Part shown: positions 34,989-44,900 of the stretch, piece by piece
How positions within the stretch are numbered: position 1 is the stretch's first letter
Layout of the letters: the number at the start of each line of letters is the position of its first letter
Origin: Lachnospiraceae bacterium
GTDB taxonomy: Bacteria > Bacillota > Clostridia > Lachnospirales > Lachnospiraceae
Length of the DNA stretch: 57,427 nt
NCBI GenBank assembly: GCA_017552985.1
Contig: JAFZNO010000051.1
Coordinates: forward strand, 1-57,427
Reading direction: 5' to 3'
Notes under the pieces: generated by a model
Seen by the model: only the letters and a program-made list of their open reading frames with translations
The model's database searches: none
What the model was told of the DNA's origin: nothing
Translations under genes and position numbers: made by a program

Positions 34989-37376
34989 TTAATTATTTTC
35001 TTTCAGGTACAGGTTAGCGCGGTTCTGGATCACGTTTGCAACGTCGTCAAGGCTCTTAGCGCCGTCAAAGTATGCTTGCGCCTCTTCATTGATGATCTTG
35101 TTCAACTCTTCGTCCATGCTCACGTCGATCACGGTAGCACCGGCAAGAAGCTTCTCAACGATTGCACAATCTTCTTCCGTAACGGGTTTGTAGACGTAAC
35201 TCCACTCTTCACCGTTTTCGCCTACCATGGTGTAACCGCCGCCTACGCCTTCGTATATCGGATTGCCTTTGTCGTCCGTGATGACTTCTCCATTTTCATC
35301 CGTCATGGGCTTTACGTCAAGGGCCTTTGCCTTCTGCTTTTCATATCTGGATTTCATGGTTGAAAAACCATATCCGTAATATCTGTTGTCATCCGTCTCC
35401 GAATCAATGACGTCTTCCAGGAATGCCCAAGCGGCATCCTTGTGCTGGGACTGGGCATTGATGCCATACTGTTCGTTCGGCATCATGATGCATCCGTTGC
35501 TGCCCTTTGAATTAGGGTATCCGATGAAAGTCACCTGATCACCGCTAAAATATGCCAAGGTACTCTGGATTTCTTCAAAGCCGTAGATGTTGGCATCAGC
35601 CAAAAGCAAGCGATTGTCCTTCAAAAGCAGAGGCGGTAACTGATATCCATTACTGTAATCATACTCCTTCGGGAACTTATTTGCAAACTTTAACACGTTC
35701 TTAAACTGCTCGCTGTCAAAATGACATTCGTTCTTTTCTGCGTCAATAAAGGCTTCCTTGTCAAGCATCAGCATCAGCTGTATGATCAGGTCTTTTGTTG
35801 CGCCCTGCAAAAGTTCTGCCTTCGGATATGCCTCCTGAAGCTTCATCATGTCTTCCAGCGTCCATCCCATCTTATCGCCCACAAGTGAAGTCTTTGCGGC
35901 AAGAGTGCTGAGCGTAAACGTGGAAGGCAGGTAAACAAGCGATCCATTGATGGTTGCAACGTCAAGAATTCTCTCAAAGAAATCATTTTTATTCAGTCGG
36001 GTGCTCTTCTCAAGATAGGGCATCAAGTCTTCCAGCACGCCCTTCTTTGCCAGATTGTTTACGTCCAGGCTGGACAGATCCAAAATGTCAGGACCGTTAC
36101 CGGAGAGAAGGTCATTGGTAAGATTTGCAATTGCGTCTTGATAAGACTTTTCGCTCCAGTCATTTTCATCCATGTAAGTCTTTACGGTGATGCGATACTT
36201 GTCATTGTTCTTGTTAAACTCGATGATCTTCGTGTTCAGGCTGCTGTCCTGATAGATCGTGCCGACTTTTATGGTCTCTCTCTTGATGACGTCCTCGGTC
36301 TTCATTTTCGAAAGTTCCACGAGACTCGTCTCATTTGCGTTCCAATCACGCGTGATGGCATAAATCTTACCGTCAGCGGAAGGAATTACCGCGCTTACCT
36401 GATCTCCGTTGACGTCGCAATCCAGCCAGGCCAAAAGCTTTTGCGCCTCTTCCTTTTCCATGGAATACTCGTATACGCCGGTACCGTCATAGCAGAGAAT
36501 GTCACTTTCAATGCCTTTGGTAAAGGAGGAAGAACCATTGCCAGAGGGATAATTTGCATAGGATTTTCCAAGCTTTTTCCCGTCATAGTCCAGCTCTGCA
36601 AAAGTAGTGGTTGCTCCCTCATTGCCATACTGCACGTAGGAAACGTAGCATTTCTTATCCTTGCCAATTCCCATGGAATGTACGTAGCCATTCTGGCTTA
36701 CGGTGATCTCACCGGACTTGTTTCCGTTCTCGTCAAAGGTCCAAATGCCTTCGCCGCCTACGATCGCAAAAACCCTGCCCTTCTCGTCAGCAACGATCTG
36801 ATTCGTATAGAAATATTCTCTGCCCTTGGTTTCATTCGTAAAATCAACGTCATAAACCTGATTTCCCTGAGCATCAATCTTTATCAAATGATACTTGGAA
36901 TTCTGATCCATGCTCTCATAATAAGCATTCCACTGCGCTTCCGTCGCGTCCTCTCCCGGTGCATCGGGCGAGATCCTTGATACGTAATACAAATTCCCGG
37001 CCTCATCCACGCAGAAGTTTAATACGTAACCGTTGTTACCGAACTCAATGATTTTCTCAGGATTCTCAAATTTGCCGTTATTGAGCTGATATTTCACGAC
37101 GGAGCTGGCGTCCGAGTTCGTTTCCGCATTGAAATCATATTTCATGGCATATACGTATCCGCCGCTAATTACCATGTTCTCAAGATTTCCCATGTCCTCG
37201 CTCAGACTAGAGAACTTTGCCACGTAGGTGAATTCAGGAACGATTTCTTCAACTGCGGCCTTCCCTGACTTTGAGTCAACGTCACCGCCGTCCGTTCCCA
37301 TTGAAGTACAAGCTGCAAGTCCCAAGGAAAGAGCTAAAGCCATTCCCGTTATGAACCATTTCTTTTTATAAAACAC
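34989..37376 (-). CDS. Giant solute-binding lipoprotein 1: N-terminal propeller-like domain plus CUT1-type binding domain
   Basis: A 795-residue lipoprotein (lipobox LAAC, C23). Residues about 45-362 hold repeated Asp-Gly turn units typical of beta-propeller blades (VDEAGNLYYV at 123, ADEKGRVFAI at 197, SADGKIYAI at 333). From residue 368 (IKVGTIYQDSSLNTKIIEFN) a family 1 solute-binding domain follows, ending in VIQNRANLYLKEN, almost the same end as the second binding protein, so the two are paralogues. The start is a GTG at 37374-37376 with an ideal AAGGAGG. A promoter and a structured leader lie upstream (37430-37510). It is the first gene of the six-gene operon. Confidence 0.87.
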   Translation of the reverse strand: MFYKKKWFITGMALALSLGLAACTSMGTDGGDVDSKSGKAAVEEIVPEFTYVAKFSSLSEDMGNLENMVISGGYVYAMKYDFNAETNSDASSVVKYQLNNGKFENPEKIIEFGNNGYVLNFCVDEAGNLYYVSRISPDAPGEDATEAQWNAYYESMDQNSKYHLIKIDAQGNQVYDVDFTNETKGREYFYTNQIVADEKGRVFAIVGGEGIWTFDENGNKSGEITVSQNGYVHSMGIGKDKKCYVSYVQYGNEGATTTFAELDYDGKKLGKSYANYPSGNGSSSFTKGIESDILCYDGTGVYEYSMEKEEAQKLLAWLDCDVNGDQVSAVIPSADGKIYAITRDWNANETSLVELSKMKTEDVIKRETIKVGTIYQDSSLNTKIIEFNKNNDKYRITVKTYMDENDWSEKSYQDAIANLTNDLLSGNGPDILDLSSLDVNNLAKKGVLEDLMPYLEKSTRLNKNDFFERILDVATINGSLVYLPSTFTLSTLAAKTSLVGDKMGWTLEDMMKLQEAYPKAELLQGATKDLIIQLMLMLDKEAFIDAEKNECHFDSEQFKNVLKFANKFPKEYDYSNGYQLPPLLLKDNRLLLADANIYGFEEIQSTLAYFSGDQVTFIGYPNSKGSNGCIMMPNEQYGINAQSQHKDAAWAFLEDVIDSETDDNRYYGYGFSTMKSRYEKQKAKALDVKPMTDENGEVITDDKGNPIYEGVGGGYTMVGENGEEWSYVYKPVTEEDCAIVEKLLAGATVIDVSMDEELNKIINEEAQAYFDGAKSLDDVANVIQNRANLYLKENN

Positions 37377-37434
37377 GATTTCCTCCTTTTGTGCTTTCCG
37401 TCTCTTTAAGCACGATTGAATTCTGAAAACTAGT

Positions 37435-37479
37435 AACGCGAAAGGAAACTCATTTTTTTAACAAAGCTCCTTTCGCGTT
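37435..37479 (-). promoter_or_regulatory. 12-bp inverted repeat at the 5' end of the hybrid operon transcript
   Basis: AACGCGAAAGGA (37435-37446) is repeated inverted at 37468-37479 without mismatch, with 21 bases between. The predicted transcription start falls at the edge of the first arm, so it can be a 5' hairpin or an operator. The loop contains an ATG of a seven-codon frame (37430-37453) after an AAAGGAG; a second hairpin (GTGCTT/AAGCAC) lies just before the gene's own Shine-Dalgarno. Confidence 0.6.
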
Positions 37480-37481
37480 TA

Positions 37482-37510
37482 ATTATGGCAAATAGCCCAT
37501 GGTTTGTCAA
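37482..37510 (-). promoter_or_regulatory. Sigma-A promoter of the hybrid transport operon
   Basis: Minus strand TTGACA (37505-37510), spacer of 17, CATAAT (37482-37487). Transcription would start about 100 bases before the GTG of the first binding protein. Confidence 0.85.
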
Positions 37511-37648
37511 CTTAAGAATTCCTAAAGAGAAATCGTTAAATCTTCATAATTTTGTAATATTCTTAAAGTTGTTTTAAAGATTTTTGACATATTGTTCACA
37601 TAGGCAAATTAGCCCTCAAAAATGGAAACTCGTTTTTCATTTTTCTCC

Positions 37649-40600
37649 TTAATCCACACTTTTTAGGCTTTCCGTCATGCTGATTTTTTCAAGCCTTCCG
37701 TTCATCATCAGACTGACCAGAAGAGAAAACAAAATGGTCAACAACACAGCATAGACGTAGCTCACCGGAAAGATGCGGACGCCGAAGGAAACCATGTCCA
37801 CGGTGATCTCATGAATGACAAAGGAATGAAGCCACACGCCCATGCCAAGTCCCACAAAAGCGCCTAAAACGGTCAATACGATGTTTTCACGGAATACGTA
37901 GAGTGCCGTTTCCGAAGGGAAGAATCCAAGAACCTTGATCGTTGCGATCTCCCTGATCCGCTCAGTCACGTTAATGTTGGTCAGATTATATAAAACGATA
38001 AATGCAAGTCCCGCGGCGCAGGAAGTGACCAGGATCACGATCAGGTTCATGCTTTCCATCATGGTACGGAAACGCTTTACCATGTCCCTGGTTACGGAAA
38101 CTGATACCACGCCGTCAAGCTTCATGACCCGGGGCGCAACTTCACTGACGTCTCTGCCCGGAGCCACCTTTAGGTATAAGGATTTCGGCTGATAGCTTTC
38201 CCCGAAACCTTCCCAAGTCGTTTGGTCCAAAAAGACAAAATTAAATATGTGATTTCTGGCAATTCCTGAGACTTTAACGCGGTATTCCTTTTGATCGGAA
38301 TTCCTAAGAACAATCTCATCTCCTGCTTTTATTCCAAGGATTTCCGCGATCTTGTCCGTAACAACGGCTTCTCCGGTTTCTGGCTTGTCAATCTTCTTTC
38401 CATTCCGGGTCTCCATGTGAAGGAACTGGCTTAAGCCTTCATCCGTAAGCTCTTCCGGAAAGGTGAGGACGGTAACGTTCTTTTGCCCCTTCTCCGACAC
38501 AAGATCAAGCGTTCCCTCCTGATAAATGATCCATTCTCCAAGCCCTTTGCTTTTTAAGTTCTTTAGTTTATTTAGAAATTCTTCAGAAATCTCTTTTTGC
38601 AACGTAACGCTGAGATCCATCAGTTGAATTTCGGAATACTGCACGTCGGCCACGCCCGCGATGGAATCCTTTAATCCAAAGCCTGTCAGCAAAAGTGCCG
38701 TACACCCGCCTATTCCAAGGATCATCATGAAAAATCTCTTTTTGTAACGGACGACGTTGCGGACGGCAACCTTTCTCAAGAAGCTAAGCCGCTTCCAAAT
38801 AAACGGCACGTACTCAAGAAATACGCGTTTCCCGGCCTTTGGCGCCCTGGGACGCATCAAAGTGCTTGCATTACCGGAAAGCTCTTTCCTGCAGGACAGC
38901 CAGGTTGTTCCCACGCTGCATAATAAAGATACGATAAGCGAGATTCCCGCCAGAACCGGATCAAACTCATAAACGATGTCCCCTGCTGAGTACATGATCC
39001 CATATACCTTCCATATGGTAAAGGGAAATACGTGAGTACCCGCAACGTAACCAAAGACTGCGCCGCTTAGTGCCGCAGAACCGGAATAGAACAGGTACTT
39101 AAACATAATGTTTCCGTCAGAATATCCAAGTGCCTTCAAAACGCCGATCTCCGTTCTCTGTTCCTCTACCATGCGGTTCATGGTGGTCACGCAGATCAGT
39201 GCGGCCACCAGAAAGAAAAAGACGGGAAAGACGTTAGCGATGCCATCAACAATGGCGGAATCACTCTCAAAACATACGTAACCAATGTTTGTATTTCTTC
39301 CAAGTAGATATCCTTCCGGCTCTTCCCCGTTCTCCAAGCGTTTCTTTAGCTTTCCGATCTCTTCTTCCGCGTCAGCGATCTTTACCTCAAACTCCTCCAG
39401 CGCGCTTTCATACTTTATAAAGCCGTTAAGGTATTCCAGTTTGCCTTCCTCGAACTTACGCTTTCCGTCAGAGTATTCTACTTCCTTTTCGCCTAGTGTC
39501 TTTTCGACTTCTTCGATCTGCGATTCCGCTTCCTTCAGCTTTTTTCTGCCTTCCTTGAGGTCAGACTCTCCCTGCTCAATCTTTTTCTGGCTGTCGATCA
39601 GATCCTTCTTGCCTTGTATAATGGCATTTTTGCCATCCTGGAGTGCCTTCGCTCCCTCCTCATATTTCTTTAGATTTTCCTCATATTCCTTTCTGCCGCT
39701 GGCAAGCTGTGAACCTAACGCCAGATTCTCCTGATATCTTTTTGAAAGATCGGCAAGCTTTTTGTCCAGCTCTGCGCGCTCCTTGGCAATGCTTTCCCGC
39801 TCCTTGCGAAAATCTTCCGCATAAGTTGCTTCCAGTCCAAACGTTTTTGCCCAAGCTTCCCTTGTCGCGATGGATCTTTCCCTCTCGTCCAGGCTCTCCT
39901 TTGACGCATTAATCTCCTTCTGTTCGCTGACCAGACCTTCCAACGTCAGACGATACTGCATTTCTCCGAGCTTTAGCGTCATCTCCGCGGCGTCAAGCTG
40001 CGTTTTCCCCGCAGACAGCTCCGCTTCCTTTTCCGCGATCAGCTTTTCATTCTCTTCGATCTTTTGCTTTCCCTCTTCAAGGAGTTTTTTCCCTTTTTCG
40101 AGCTCCGGCTCTTTTTCTTCAAGCGTTTTCTTGCCTTCCTCAAGGTCTATCTTTGCCTGCTCAAGATCCTTCCAGCCTTGATTCAATTCCCTTCTGCCGT
40201 CCGCCAACTCTTTTTCCCCGTCGGCGATCTCTTTTCTGGCAGATTCCAGTTCTTTTCTGGCATCTTCCAGTTCCATCCAGGCTTCATCCCGCTTTTGTGC
40301 GAGCTTATCCTCTGCCGTCTGGATCAAGTCCGGGAGTTCCTCTAGCCGAAGTGCCCCGGCCTGTTTTACGTATTCCTTCCACTCGGCTTCCTTCTCGTCG
40401 AGCCAAGCCTTATATTCCTCTGAATAAATGGTGAAATCCGGCTGAAACTTTACGTAGATTTCCGTAAATGCCTCAGAAGCAAAGCTTTCCTTAGGAAGAT
40501 AAAAGAATGCGTCAATGCTGCCGGTGCCTAGAGAGGTATTTCCGCGTTCGAACTGAATGTACAGGGGGGATTTTACGATTCCAACGACTTGAAATTCCTT

Positions 40601-41092
40601 TGTCTTAAAGTTTTCCAGATCACTTTCGGAATTATCTTCACCGAGGAAAATTTTCTTCCCAATGATGCCTTTTCCACAGTTGTAAGCGTCTGCAAGGCAT
40701 TCATTTTCGTTTTCAGGCATGCGCCCTCCGGTCAGGATGATCTTATTCACGTCCGCGGTAATACCGTGAAACCGTCCGACCTTTTGGCTGCCGTTTTCCT
40801 GGGAATAATACGCATCAAAAGAAAACGTTCCCTCCGCTGCCGCTACTTCCGGCAATTCTGAAAAGAACCTTTCCTGTGTTTCGGAAAAACCAAGTTCCCC
40901 TAAGATCCTGTAATCATAAAAGGCGGTTTCCCGATAATATTTTGTTGTGGACCCAATGAAATCTTTTTGGGTGATCTTTAATCCGGCAAATAACCCAACG
41001 CCTAATGCCACGATGGCAAAAATGGCAAGGAACCTTCCAAGGCTTCCCTTGATTTCCCGGAGCAAAGACCTCCATATCATGGAATGCTTCAT
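37649..41092 (-). CDS. FtsX-like ABC permease with long extracellular coiled coil
   Basis: A 1147-residue permease with the pattern helix, large extracellular domain, three helices, linker, helix, extracellular domain, three helices. The first extracellular domain contains a coiled coil of roughly residues 222-590, built from repeated GKK-LEEG/ELxxG elements (KKTLEEKEPELEKGKKLLEE) that should extend far into the wall or beyond. FtsX-type helices begin near 620 (NVFPVFFFLVAALICVTTMN) with the permease signature EQRTEIGVLKALGYS, repeated near the C terminus (ERIREIATIKVLGF). The ATG at 41092 was chosen; a TTG at 41125 would overlap the ATPase gene. It pairs with the ATPase 13 bases upstream. 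Large coiled-coil permeases like this are common in Firmicutes, with unknown cargo. Confidence 0.92.
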   Translation of the reverse strand: MKHSMIWRSLLREIKGSLGRFLAIFAIVALGVGLFAGLKITQKDFIGSTTKYYRETAFYDYRILGELGFSETQERFFSELPEVAAAEGTFSFDAYYSQENGSQKVGRFHGITADVNKIILTGGRMPENENECLADAYNCGKGIIGKKIFLGEDNSESDLENFKTKEFQVVGIVKSPLYIQFERGNTSLGTGSIDAFFYLPKESFASEAFTEIYVKFQPDFTIYSEEYKAWLDEKEAEWKEYVKQAGALRLEELPDLIQTAEDKLAQKRDEAWMELEDARKELESARKEIADGEKELADGRRELNQGWKDLEQAKIDLEEGKKTLEEKEPELEKGKKLLEEGKQKIEENEKLIAEKEAELSAGKTQLDAAEMTLKLGEMQYRLTLEGLVSEQKEINASKESLDERERSIATREAWAKTFGLEATYAEDFRKERESIAKERAELDKKLADLSKRYQENLALGSQLASGRKEYEENLKKYEEGAKALQDGKNAIIQGKKDLIDSQKKIEQGESDLKEGRKKLKEAESQIEEVEKTLGEKEVEYSDGKRKFEEGKLEYLNGFIKYESALEEFEVKIADAEEEIGKLKKRLENGEEPEGYLLGRNTNIGYVCFESDSAIVDGIANVFPVFFFLVAALICVTTMNRMVEEQRTEIGVLKALGYSDGNIMFKYLFYSGSAALSGAVFGYVAGTHVFPFTIWKVYGIMYSAGDIVYEFDPVLAGISLIVSLLCSVGTTWLSCRKELSGNASTLMRPRAPKAGKRVFLEYVPFIWKRLSFLRKVAVRNVVRYKKRFFMMILGIGGCTALLLTGFGLKDSIAGVADVQYSEIQLMDLSVTLQKEISEEFLNKLKNLKSKGLGEWIIYQEGTLDLVSEKGQKNVTVLTFPEELTDEGLSQFLHMETRNGKKIDKPETGEAVVTDKIAEILGIKAGDEIVLRNSDQKEYRVKVSGIARNHIFNFVFLDQTTWEGFGESYQPKSLYLKVAPGRDVSEVAPRVMKLDGVVSVSVTRDMVKRFRTMMESMNLIVILVTSCAAGLAFIVLYNLTNINVTERIREIATIKVLGFFPSETALYVFRENIVLTVLGAFVGLGMGVWLHSFVIHEITVDMVSFGVRIFPVSYVYAVLLTILFSLLVSLMMNGRLEKISMTESLKSVD

Positions 41093-41105
41093 GACTTTTG
41101 CCCCA

Positions 41106-41810
41106 CTACCATTCAATGTCTGCAACGTTTAAGGGCGACGCGTTGATTCTTTCGTCAATGACCGTACCGCTCTTCACCGTGATCACGCGGTCTGCCATGG
41201 CACACAGCGCGGAATTATGCGTGATGACGATCACGGTTTTTCCTTTCTGCCTGCAAGTATCCTGTAAGATTTTTAAGATATTTTTTCCCGTCTGGTAATC
41301 CAAGGCTCCCGTAGGCTCATCGCACAAGAGAAGCTTCGGGTTCTTTGCCAGTGCTCTCGCTATGGCAACGCGCTGTTGCTCGCCTCCGGAAAGCTGCGCA
41401 GGGAAATTTGCCCGGCGTTCTGAAAGTCCAACTTCGCGTAAAACGGCGGCAGCATCCAAGGGATTCTTGCAGATTTGGGCCGCAAGCTCCACGTTTTCCA
41501 GCGCCGTCAGGTTTTGGACCAAATTATAGAACTGAAATACAAAACCCACGTCATAACGTCTGTATTCCGTGAGTTTCCGTTTGTCATATTTTGATATGTC
41601 CTGTCCTTCCAAGAGGACTTTTCCCTCCGTCAGGGTATCCATGCCGCCGAGAATGTTCAAGATCGTCGTCTTTCCTGCACCGGAAGCGCCCACGATCACG
41701 CAGAATTCTCCCTCTCCCACGGTAAAGCTCACGTCCTTCAGCGCCTCTATCTCAACTTCACCCGTATGATAGACCTTCCTAACGTTTTCAAACCTTATAA
41801 AATCCTTCAT
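41106..41810 (-). CDS. MacB/LolD-type ABC transporter ATPase
   Basis: A 234-residue ATPase with Walker [11 protein letters not shown]-loop VFQFYNL, signature LSGGEQQR, Walker [13 protein letters not shown] and the H-loop ITHNSAL. The sequence belongs to the LolD/MacB/FtsE group that drives FtsX-type permeases by mechanotransmission instead of moving substrates through the membrane. Its stop is 13 bases before the FtsX permease start. It might also energise the MacB-type domain protein of the next operon, but that protein lacks the permease helices that would dock it. Confidence 0.94.
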   Translation of the reverse strand: MKDFIRFENVRKVYHTGEVEIEALKDVSFTVGEGEFCVIVGASGAGKTTILNILGGMDTLTEGKVLLEGQDISKYDKRKLTEYRRYDVGFVFQFYNLVQNLTALENVELAAQICKNPLDAAAVLREVGLSERRANFPAQLSGGEQQRVAIARALAKNPKLLLCDEPTGALDYQTGKNILKILQDTCRQKGKTVIVITHNSALCAMADRVITVKSGTVIDERINASPLNVADIEW

Positions 41811-41817
41811 CCTGCCC

Positions 41818-41846
41818 TTTGCCTTTTTCTTAAAATCTGTTATACT
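41818..41846 (+). promoter_or_regulatory. Extended -10 promoter for the tandem GT-C gene
   Basis: TATACT (41841-41846) preceded by TGT, an extended -10, with a poor -35 (TTTGCC, 41818-41823) at 17 bases. It lies about 66 bases before the ATG at 41913. Confidence 0.55.
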
Positions 41847-41912
41847 ATTAAAGTATTATAGCAAATTCCATTTGAAATGGAAAATGAAATTTTTGTGAAG
41901 TTAGGAGCCATC

Positions 41913-44900
41913 ATGAACAACTTGCCTTTATGGATAGTGATCAGTCTTATTTTTTCAATTGTGATCTGGAGCCTTACGCTTCGCGATCTTCAGGGAAAAA
42001 AATACGTCATAGGAGACCTGACGGTTCCGCTTTTCTTCTTGTTTGCCCTCGTGCTCCGCGTTGTCGTCGCCAGTTCCTATAGCGGTTTCGACGTTGACGT
42101 AAACTGTTTTTCCGCATGGTCTGACAGAATGGCAACCATGGGCCCGGCCCATTTTTATGCGGAAGATTATTTTTCTGACTATCCTCCCTTATATTTGTAT
42201 TTCCTGTACGTAATCGGGATGCTCAAGAAAATCCTTGGTTTGCTGAGTCTTTCCCCTCTACACCTGGTTTTGCTAAAGAGTCCTGCGATCATCTCCGACG
42301 TATTGATCGGTTTTCTGATCTACAAGGTCGGCCTAAAACGTGTTGGCCTGGGCTCTGCATTGCTTTTGTCAGCCCTGTATCTGTTCCAGCCCGTCGTCAT
42401 CTTAAACAGCTGTCTGTGGGGACAGGTTGATTCCGTGTTTACGTTGTTCTTGATCGTTTGCTGTCTGTTTTTGGAAAAGCTTCGCCTCCTGCCCGCCATG
42501 ATCGTCTTTGGGCTTGGCGTATTGCTGAAGCCACAAATGCTGATCTTTACGCCAGTTTTGATCCTTGGCTTTATCCATTACGTTTACCGCGGCAGCTTTT
42601 CATTTCGCATGTTTTCGAGAGCCATCGCTTACGGGGCCTTAACCTTGGTCATGACCATTTTGATCGCCATGCCTTTTGGCTTGGGGAACGTGTTCTCAAG
42701 GTACTTTGACACCCTTGGCTCTTATCCCCACGCATCCGTAAACGCATATAATTTTTGGGCCGGCGTCGGTCTCAATTGGTATCCGCAGACTACCAAGTTC
42801 ATGGGTATTCCATGTCAAACCTGGGGCTACGTGGCCATTGTTCTTGCCGCCTCACTTTCTTTGGTTCTTGGGATTCGCCTTCGTACGCTCACTCAAAAGT
42901 ATTTCATTACGGGGGCATTCTTGATCCTGACCGTGTTTACGTTCTCCGTGCGCATGCATGAGCGTTATCTGTATCCTATCATTCCCCTGATGATCTTTGG
43001 TTACATGGGATTCGCCTCAAGACAGATCTGCTACGTTCCGGCTGGCAAAGCAGAAAAAGGAAAGAAAGAGTCCTCGCAAGTCTATGCACTCACGCCGACG
43101 CTTCGCTTCCTGTTCCCTGCCGTTTTTACGATGATCTGCGTCCTGCATTACGTCAACGTGGCCCACGTTCTATATTATTATGACGCCAAGAATTATGACG
43201 CTTCCGCGCCCATTCTAAAGATCACGGGCATTCTCATGACGGTTGCCGCCCTGTGTTTTTATTATTTAATGATCCGCCTGCAGTCATCAAAAGAAATGCC
43301 TGCCCTGCCGCAAGAAAAATCATTCCGTGAAAGCGTTTCTCCCATTTGGATCCTTGAATCCGAAATGCGCATGACAAAGCTTGACGTGATCCTTGTTATC
43401 GTGATCACTCTCATTTATTCCTGCTTTGCCCTTCGGGATCTTGGAGAAGCAGCTGCGCCACAATCCCTGTACGAGACTGCCAAAGGCGTTTCCATGACGT
43501 TTGAATTCCCGAAGGAAGTTACCTCGGTCTCTTATTATGAAGCACCCTGGCATGAACAGCGATATGCATTTCAATGTCAAACGAATGATGAAGAACAGCC
43601 GGTAGTCGCACAGCTTCTAACGTTTGATACGGTATTTTGTTGGAAAACGTTGGATCTTCCGGCTGCCACTACGAAGGTGATCATGACGCCGCAGTCTAAC
43701 GACGCCCGTCTGCTAGAGCTTGTATTTCTTGATTCTGAGGGCAATCCCGTTAGTCCAGTCAATGCCTCGGAATACCCGGCACTGTTCGATGAAGCAGACC
43801 TTTATCCCGAAACATTTAGTTTCCGGAACAGCACTTATTTCGATGAGATCTATCATGCAAGAACTGCATATGAATTCCTTCACGGCTGGTACAGCTACGA
43901 AAATACGCATCCGCCTCTTGGCAAGATCCTGATCTCCGTCGGGATTACGATCTTTGGCATGAATCCATTTGGCTGGAGAATCATTGGCACGCTGTTTGGC
44001 ATAGCAATGCTACCCATCCTGTACTTATTTGCGAAAAGACTGACCGGTAATACGCCGGCAGCTGCCCTGACCTGTTGGATCTTTGCTTTTGACTTTATGC
44101 ATTTCACCCAGACCAGGATCGCAACCATAGACGTTTACATCGTCTTTTTCATCCTTTGCATGTATTATTTCCTGTTTAACTATTTGTCTTCCGACTTTAC
44201 TGCAACGCCGCTCAAAAAGCTCCTGCTCGCGCTTGGATTTTGCGGATTATCGATGGGACTTGGCGTCGCGAGCAAATGGACTGGCGTATATGCCGGGATT
44301 GGCATGGGCATCTTGTTCTTCCTTCACCTGGGCCGCGTGATCCATAAAAGTTCGGGAGCAACGACGTTCCGTGAATTCAAACCTTTTAAGACAAAGTATT
44401 TCCAAACTGACGTCGGAAAGAAAATCCTGAAGATCATTGGTTGTTGCATTATATTCTTTGTTGTGATCCCCGTGATCGTTTACGTACTTAGTTATATTCC
44501 CTTCAGGGATTCCTGGGGCAATGGACTTATCCAACGCACCATCAAGAATCAGGAAACCATGTTTTCCTATCACAGCAAACTCGAAGCAACACATTACTTC
44601 GCCTCTCCATTTTATGAATGGCCGTTTATCGTTCGCCCCATCTGGTATTATTCCGGCAAGCTGAGCGATACGCTGCGGGAAGGCATAAGTTCCTTTGGTA
44701 ATCCTTTGGTTTGGTGGGCCGGCCTTCCAGCCTTGATCTACGTAACGTATTTATTCATCCGGAAAAAAGACAGGCGCGCCCTGTTCCTGATCATTGGATA
44801 CTTAAGCCAATATCTCCCCTGGGTGCTGGTAACGAGACTAACCTTTATCTATCACTATTTCCCCAGTGTTGTCTTCCTGGTGCTGATGATCGGTTACTCT

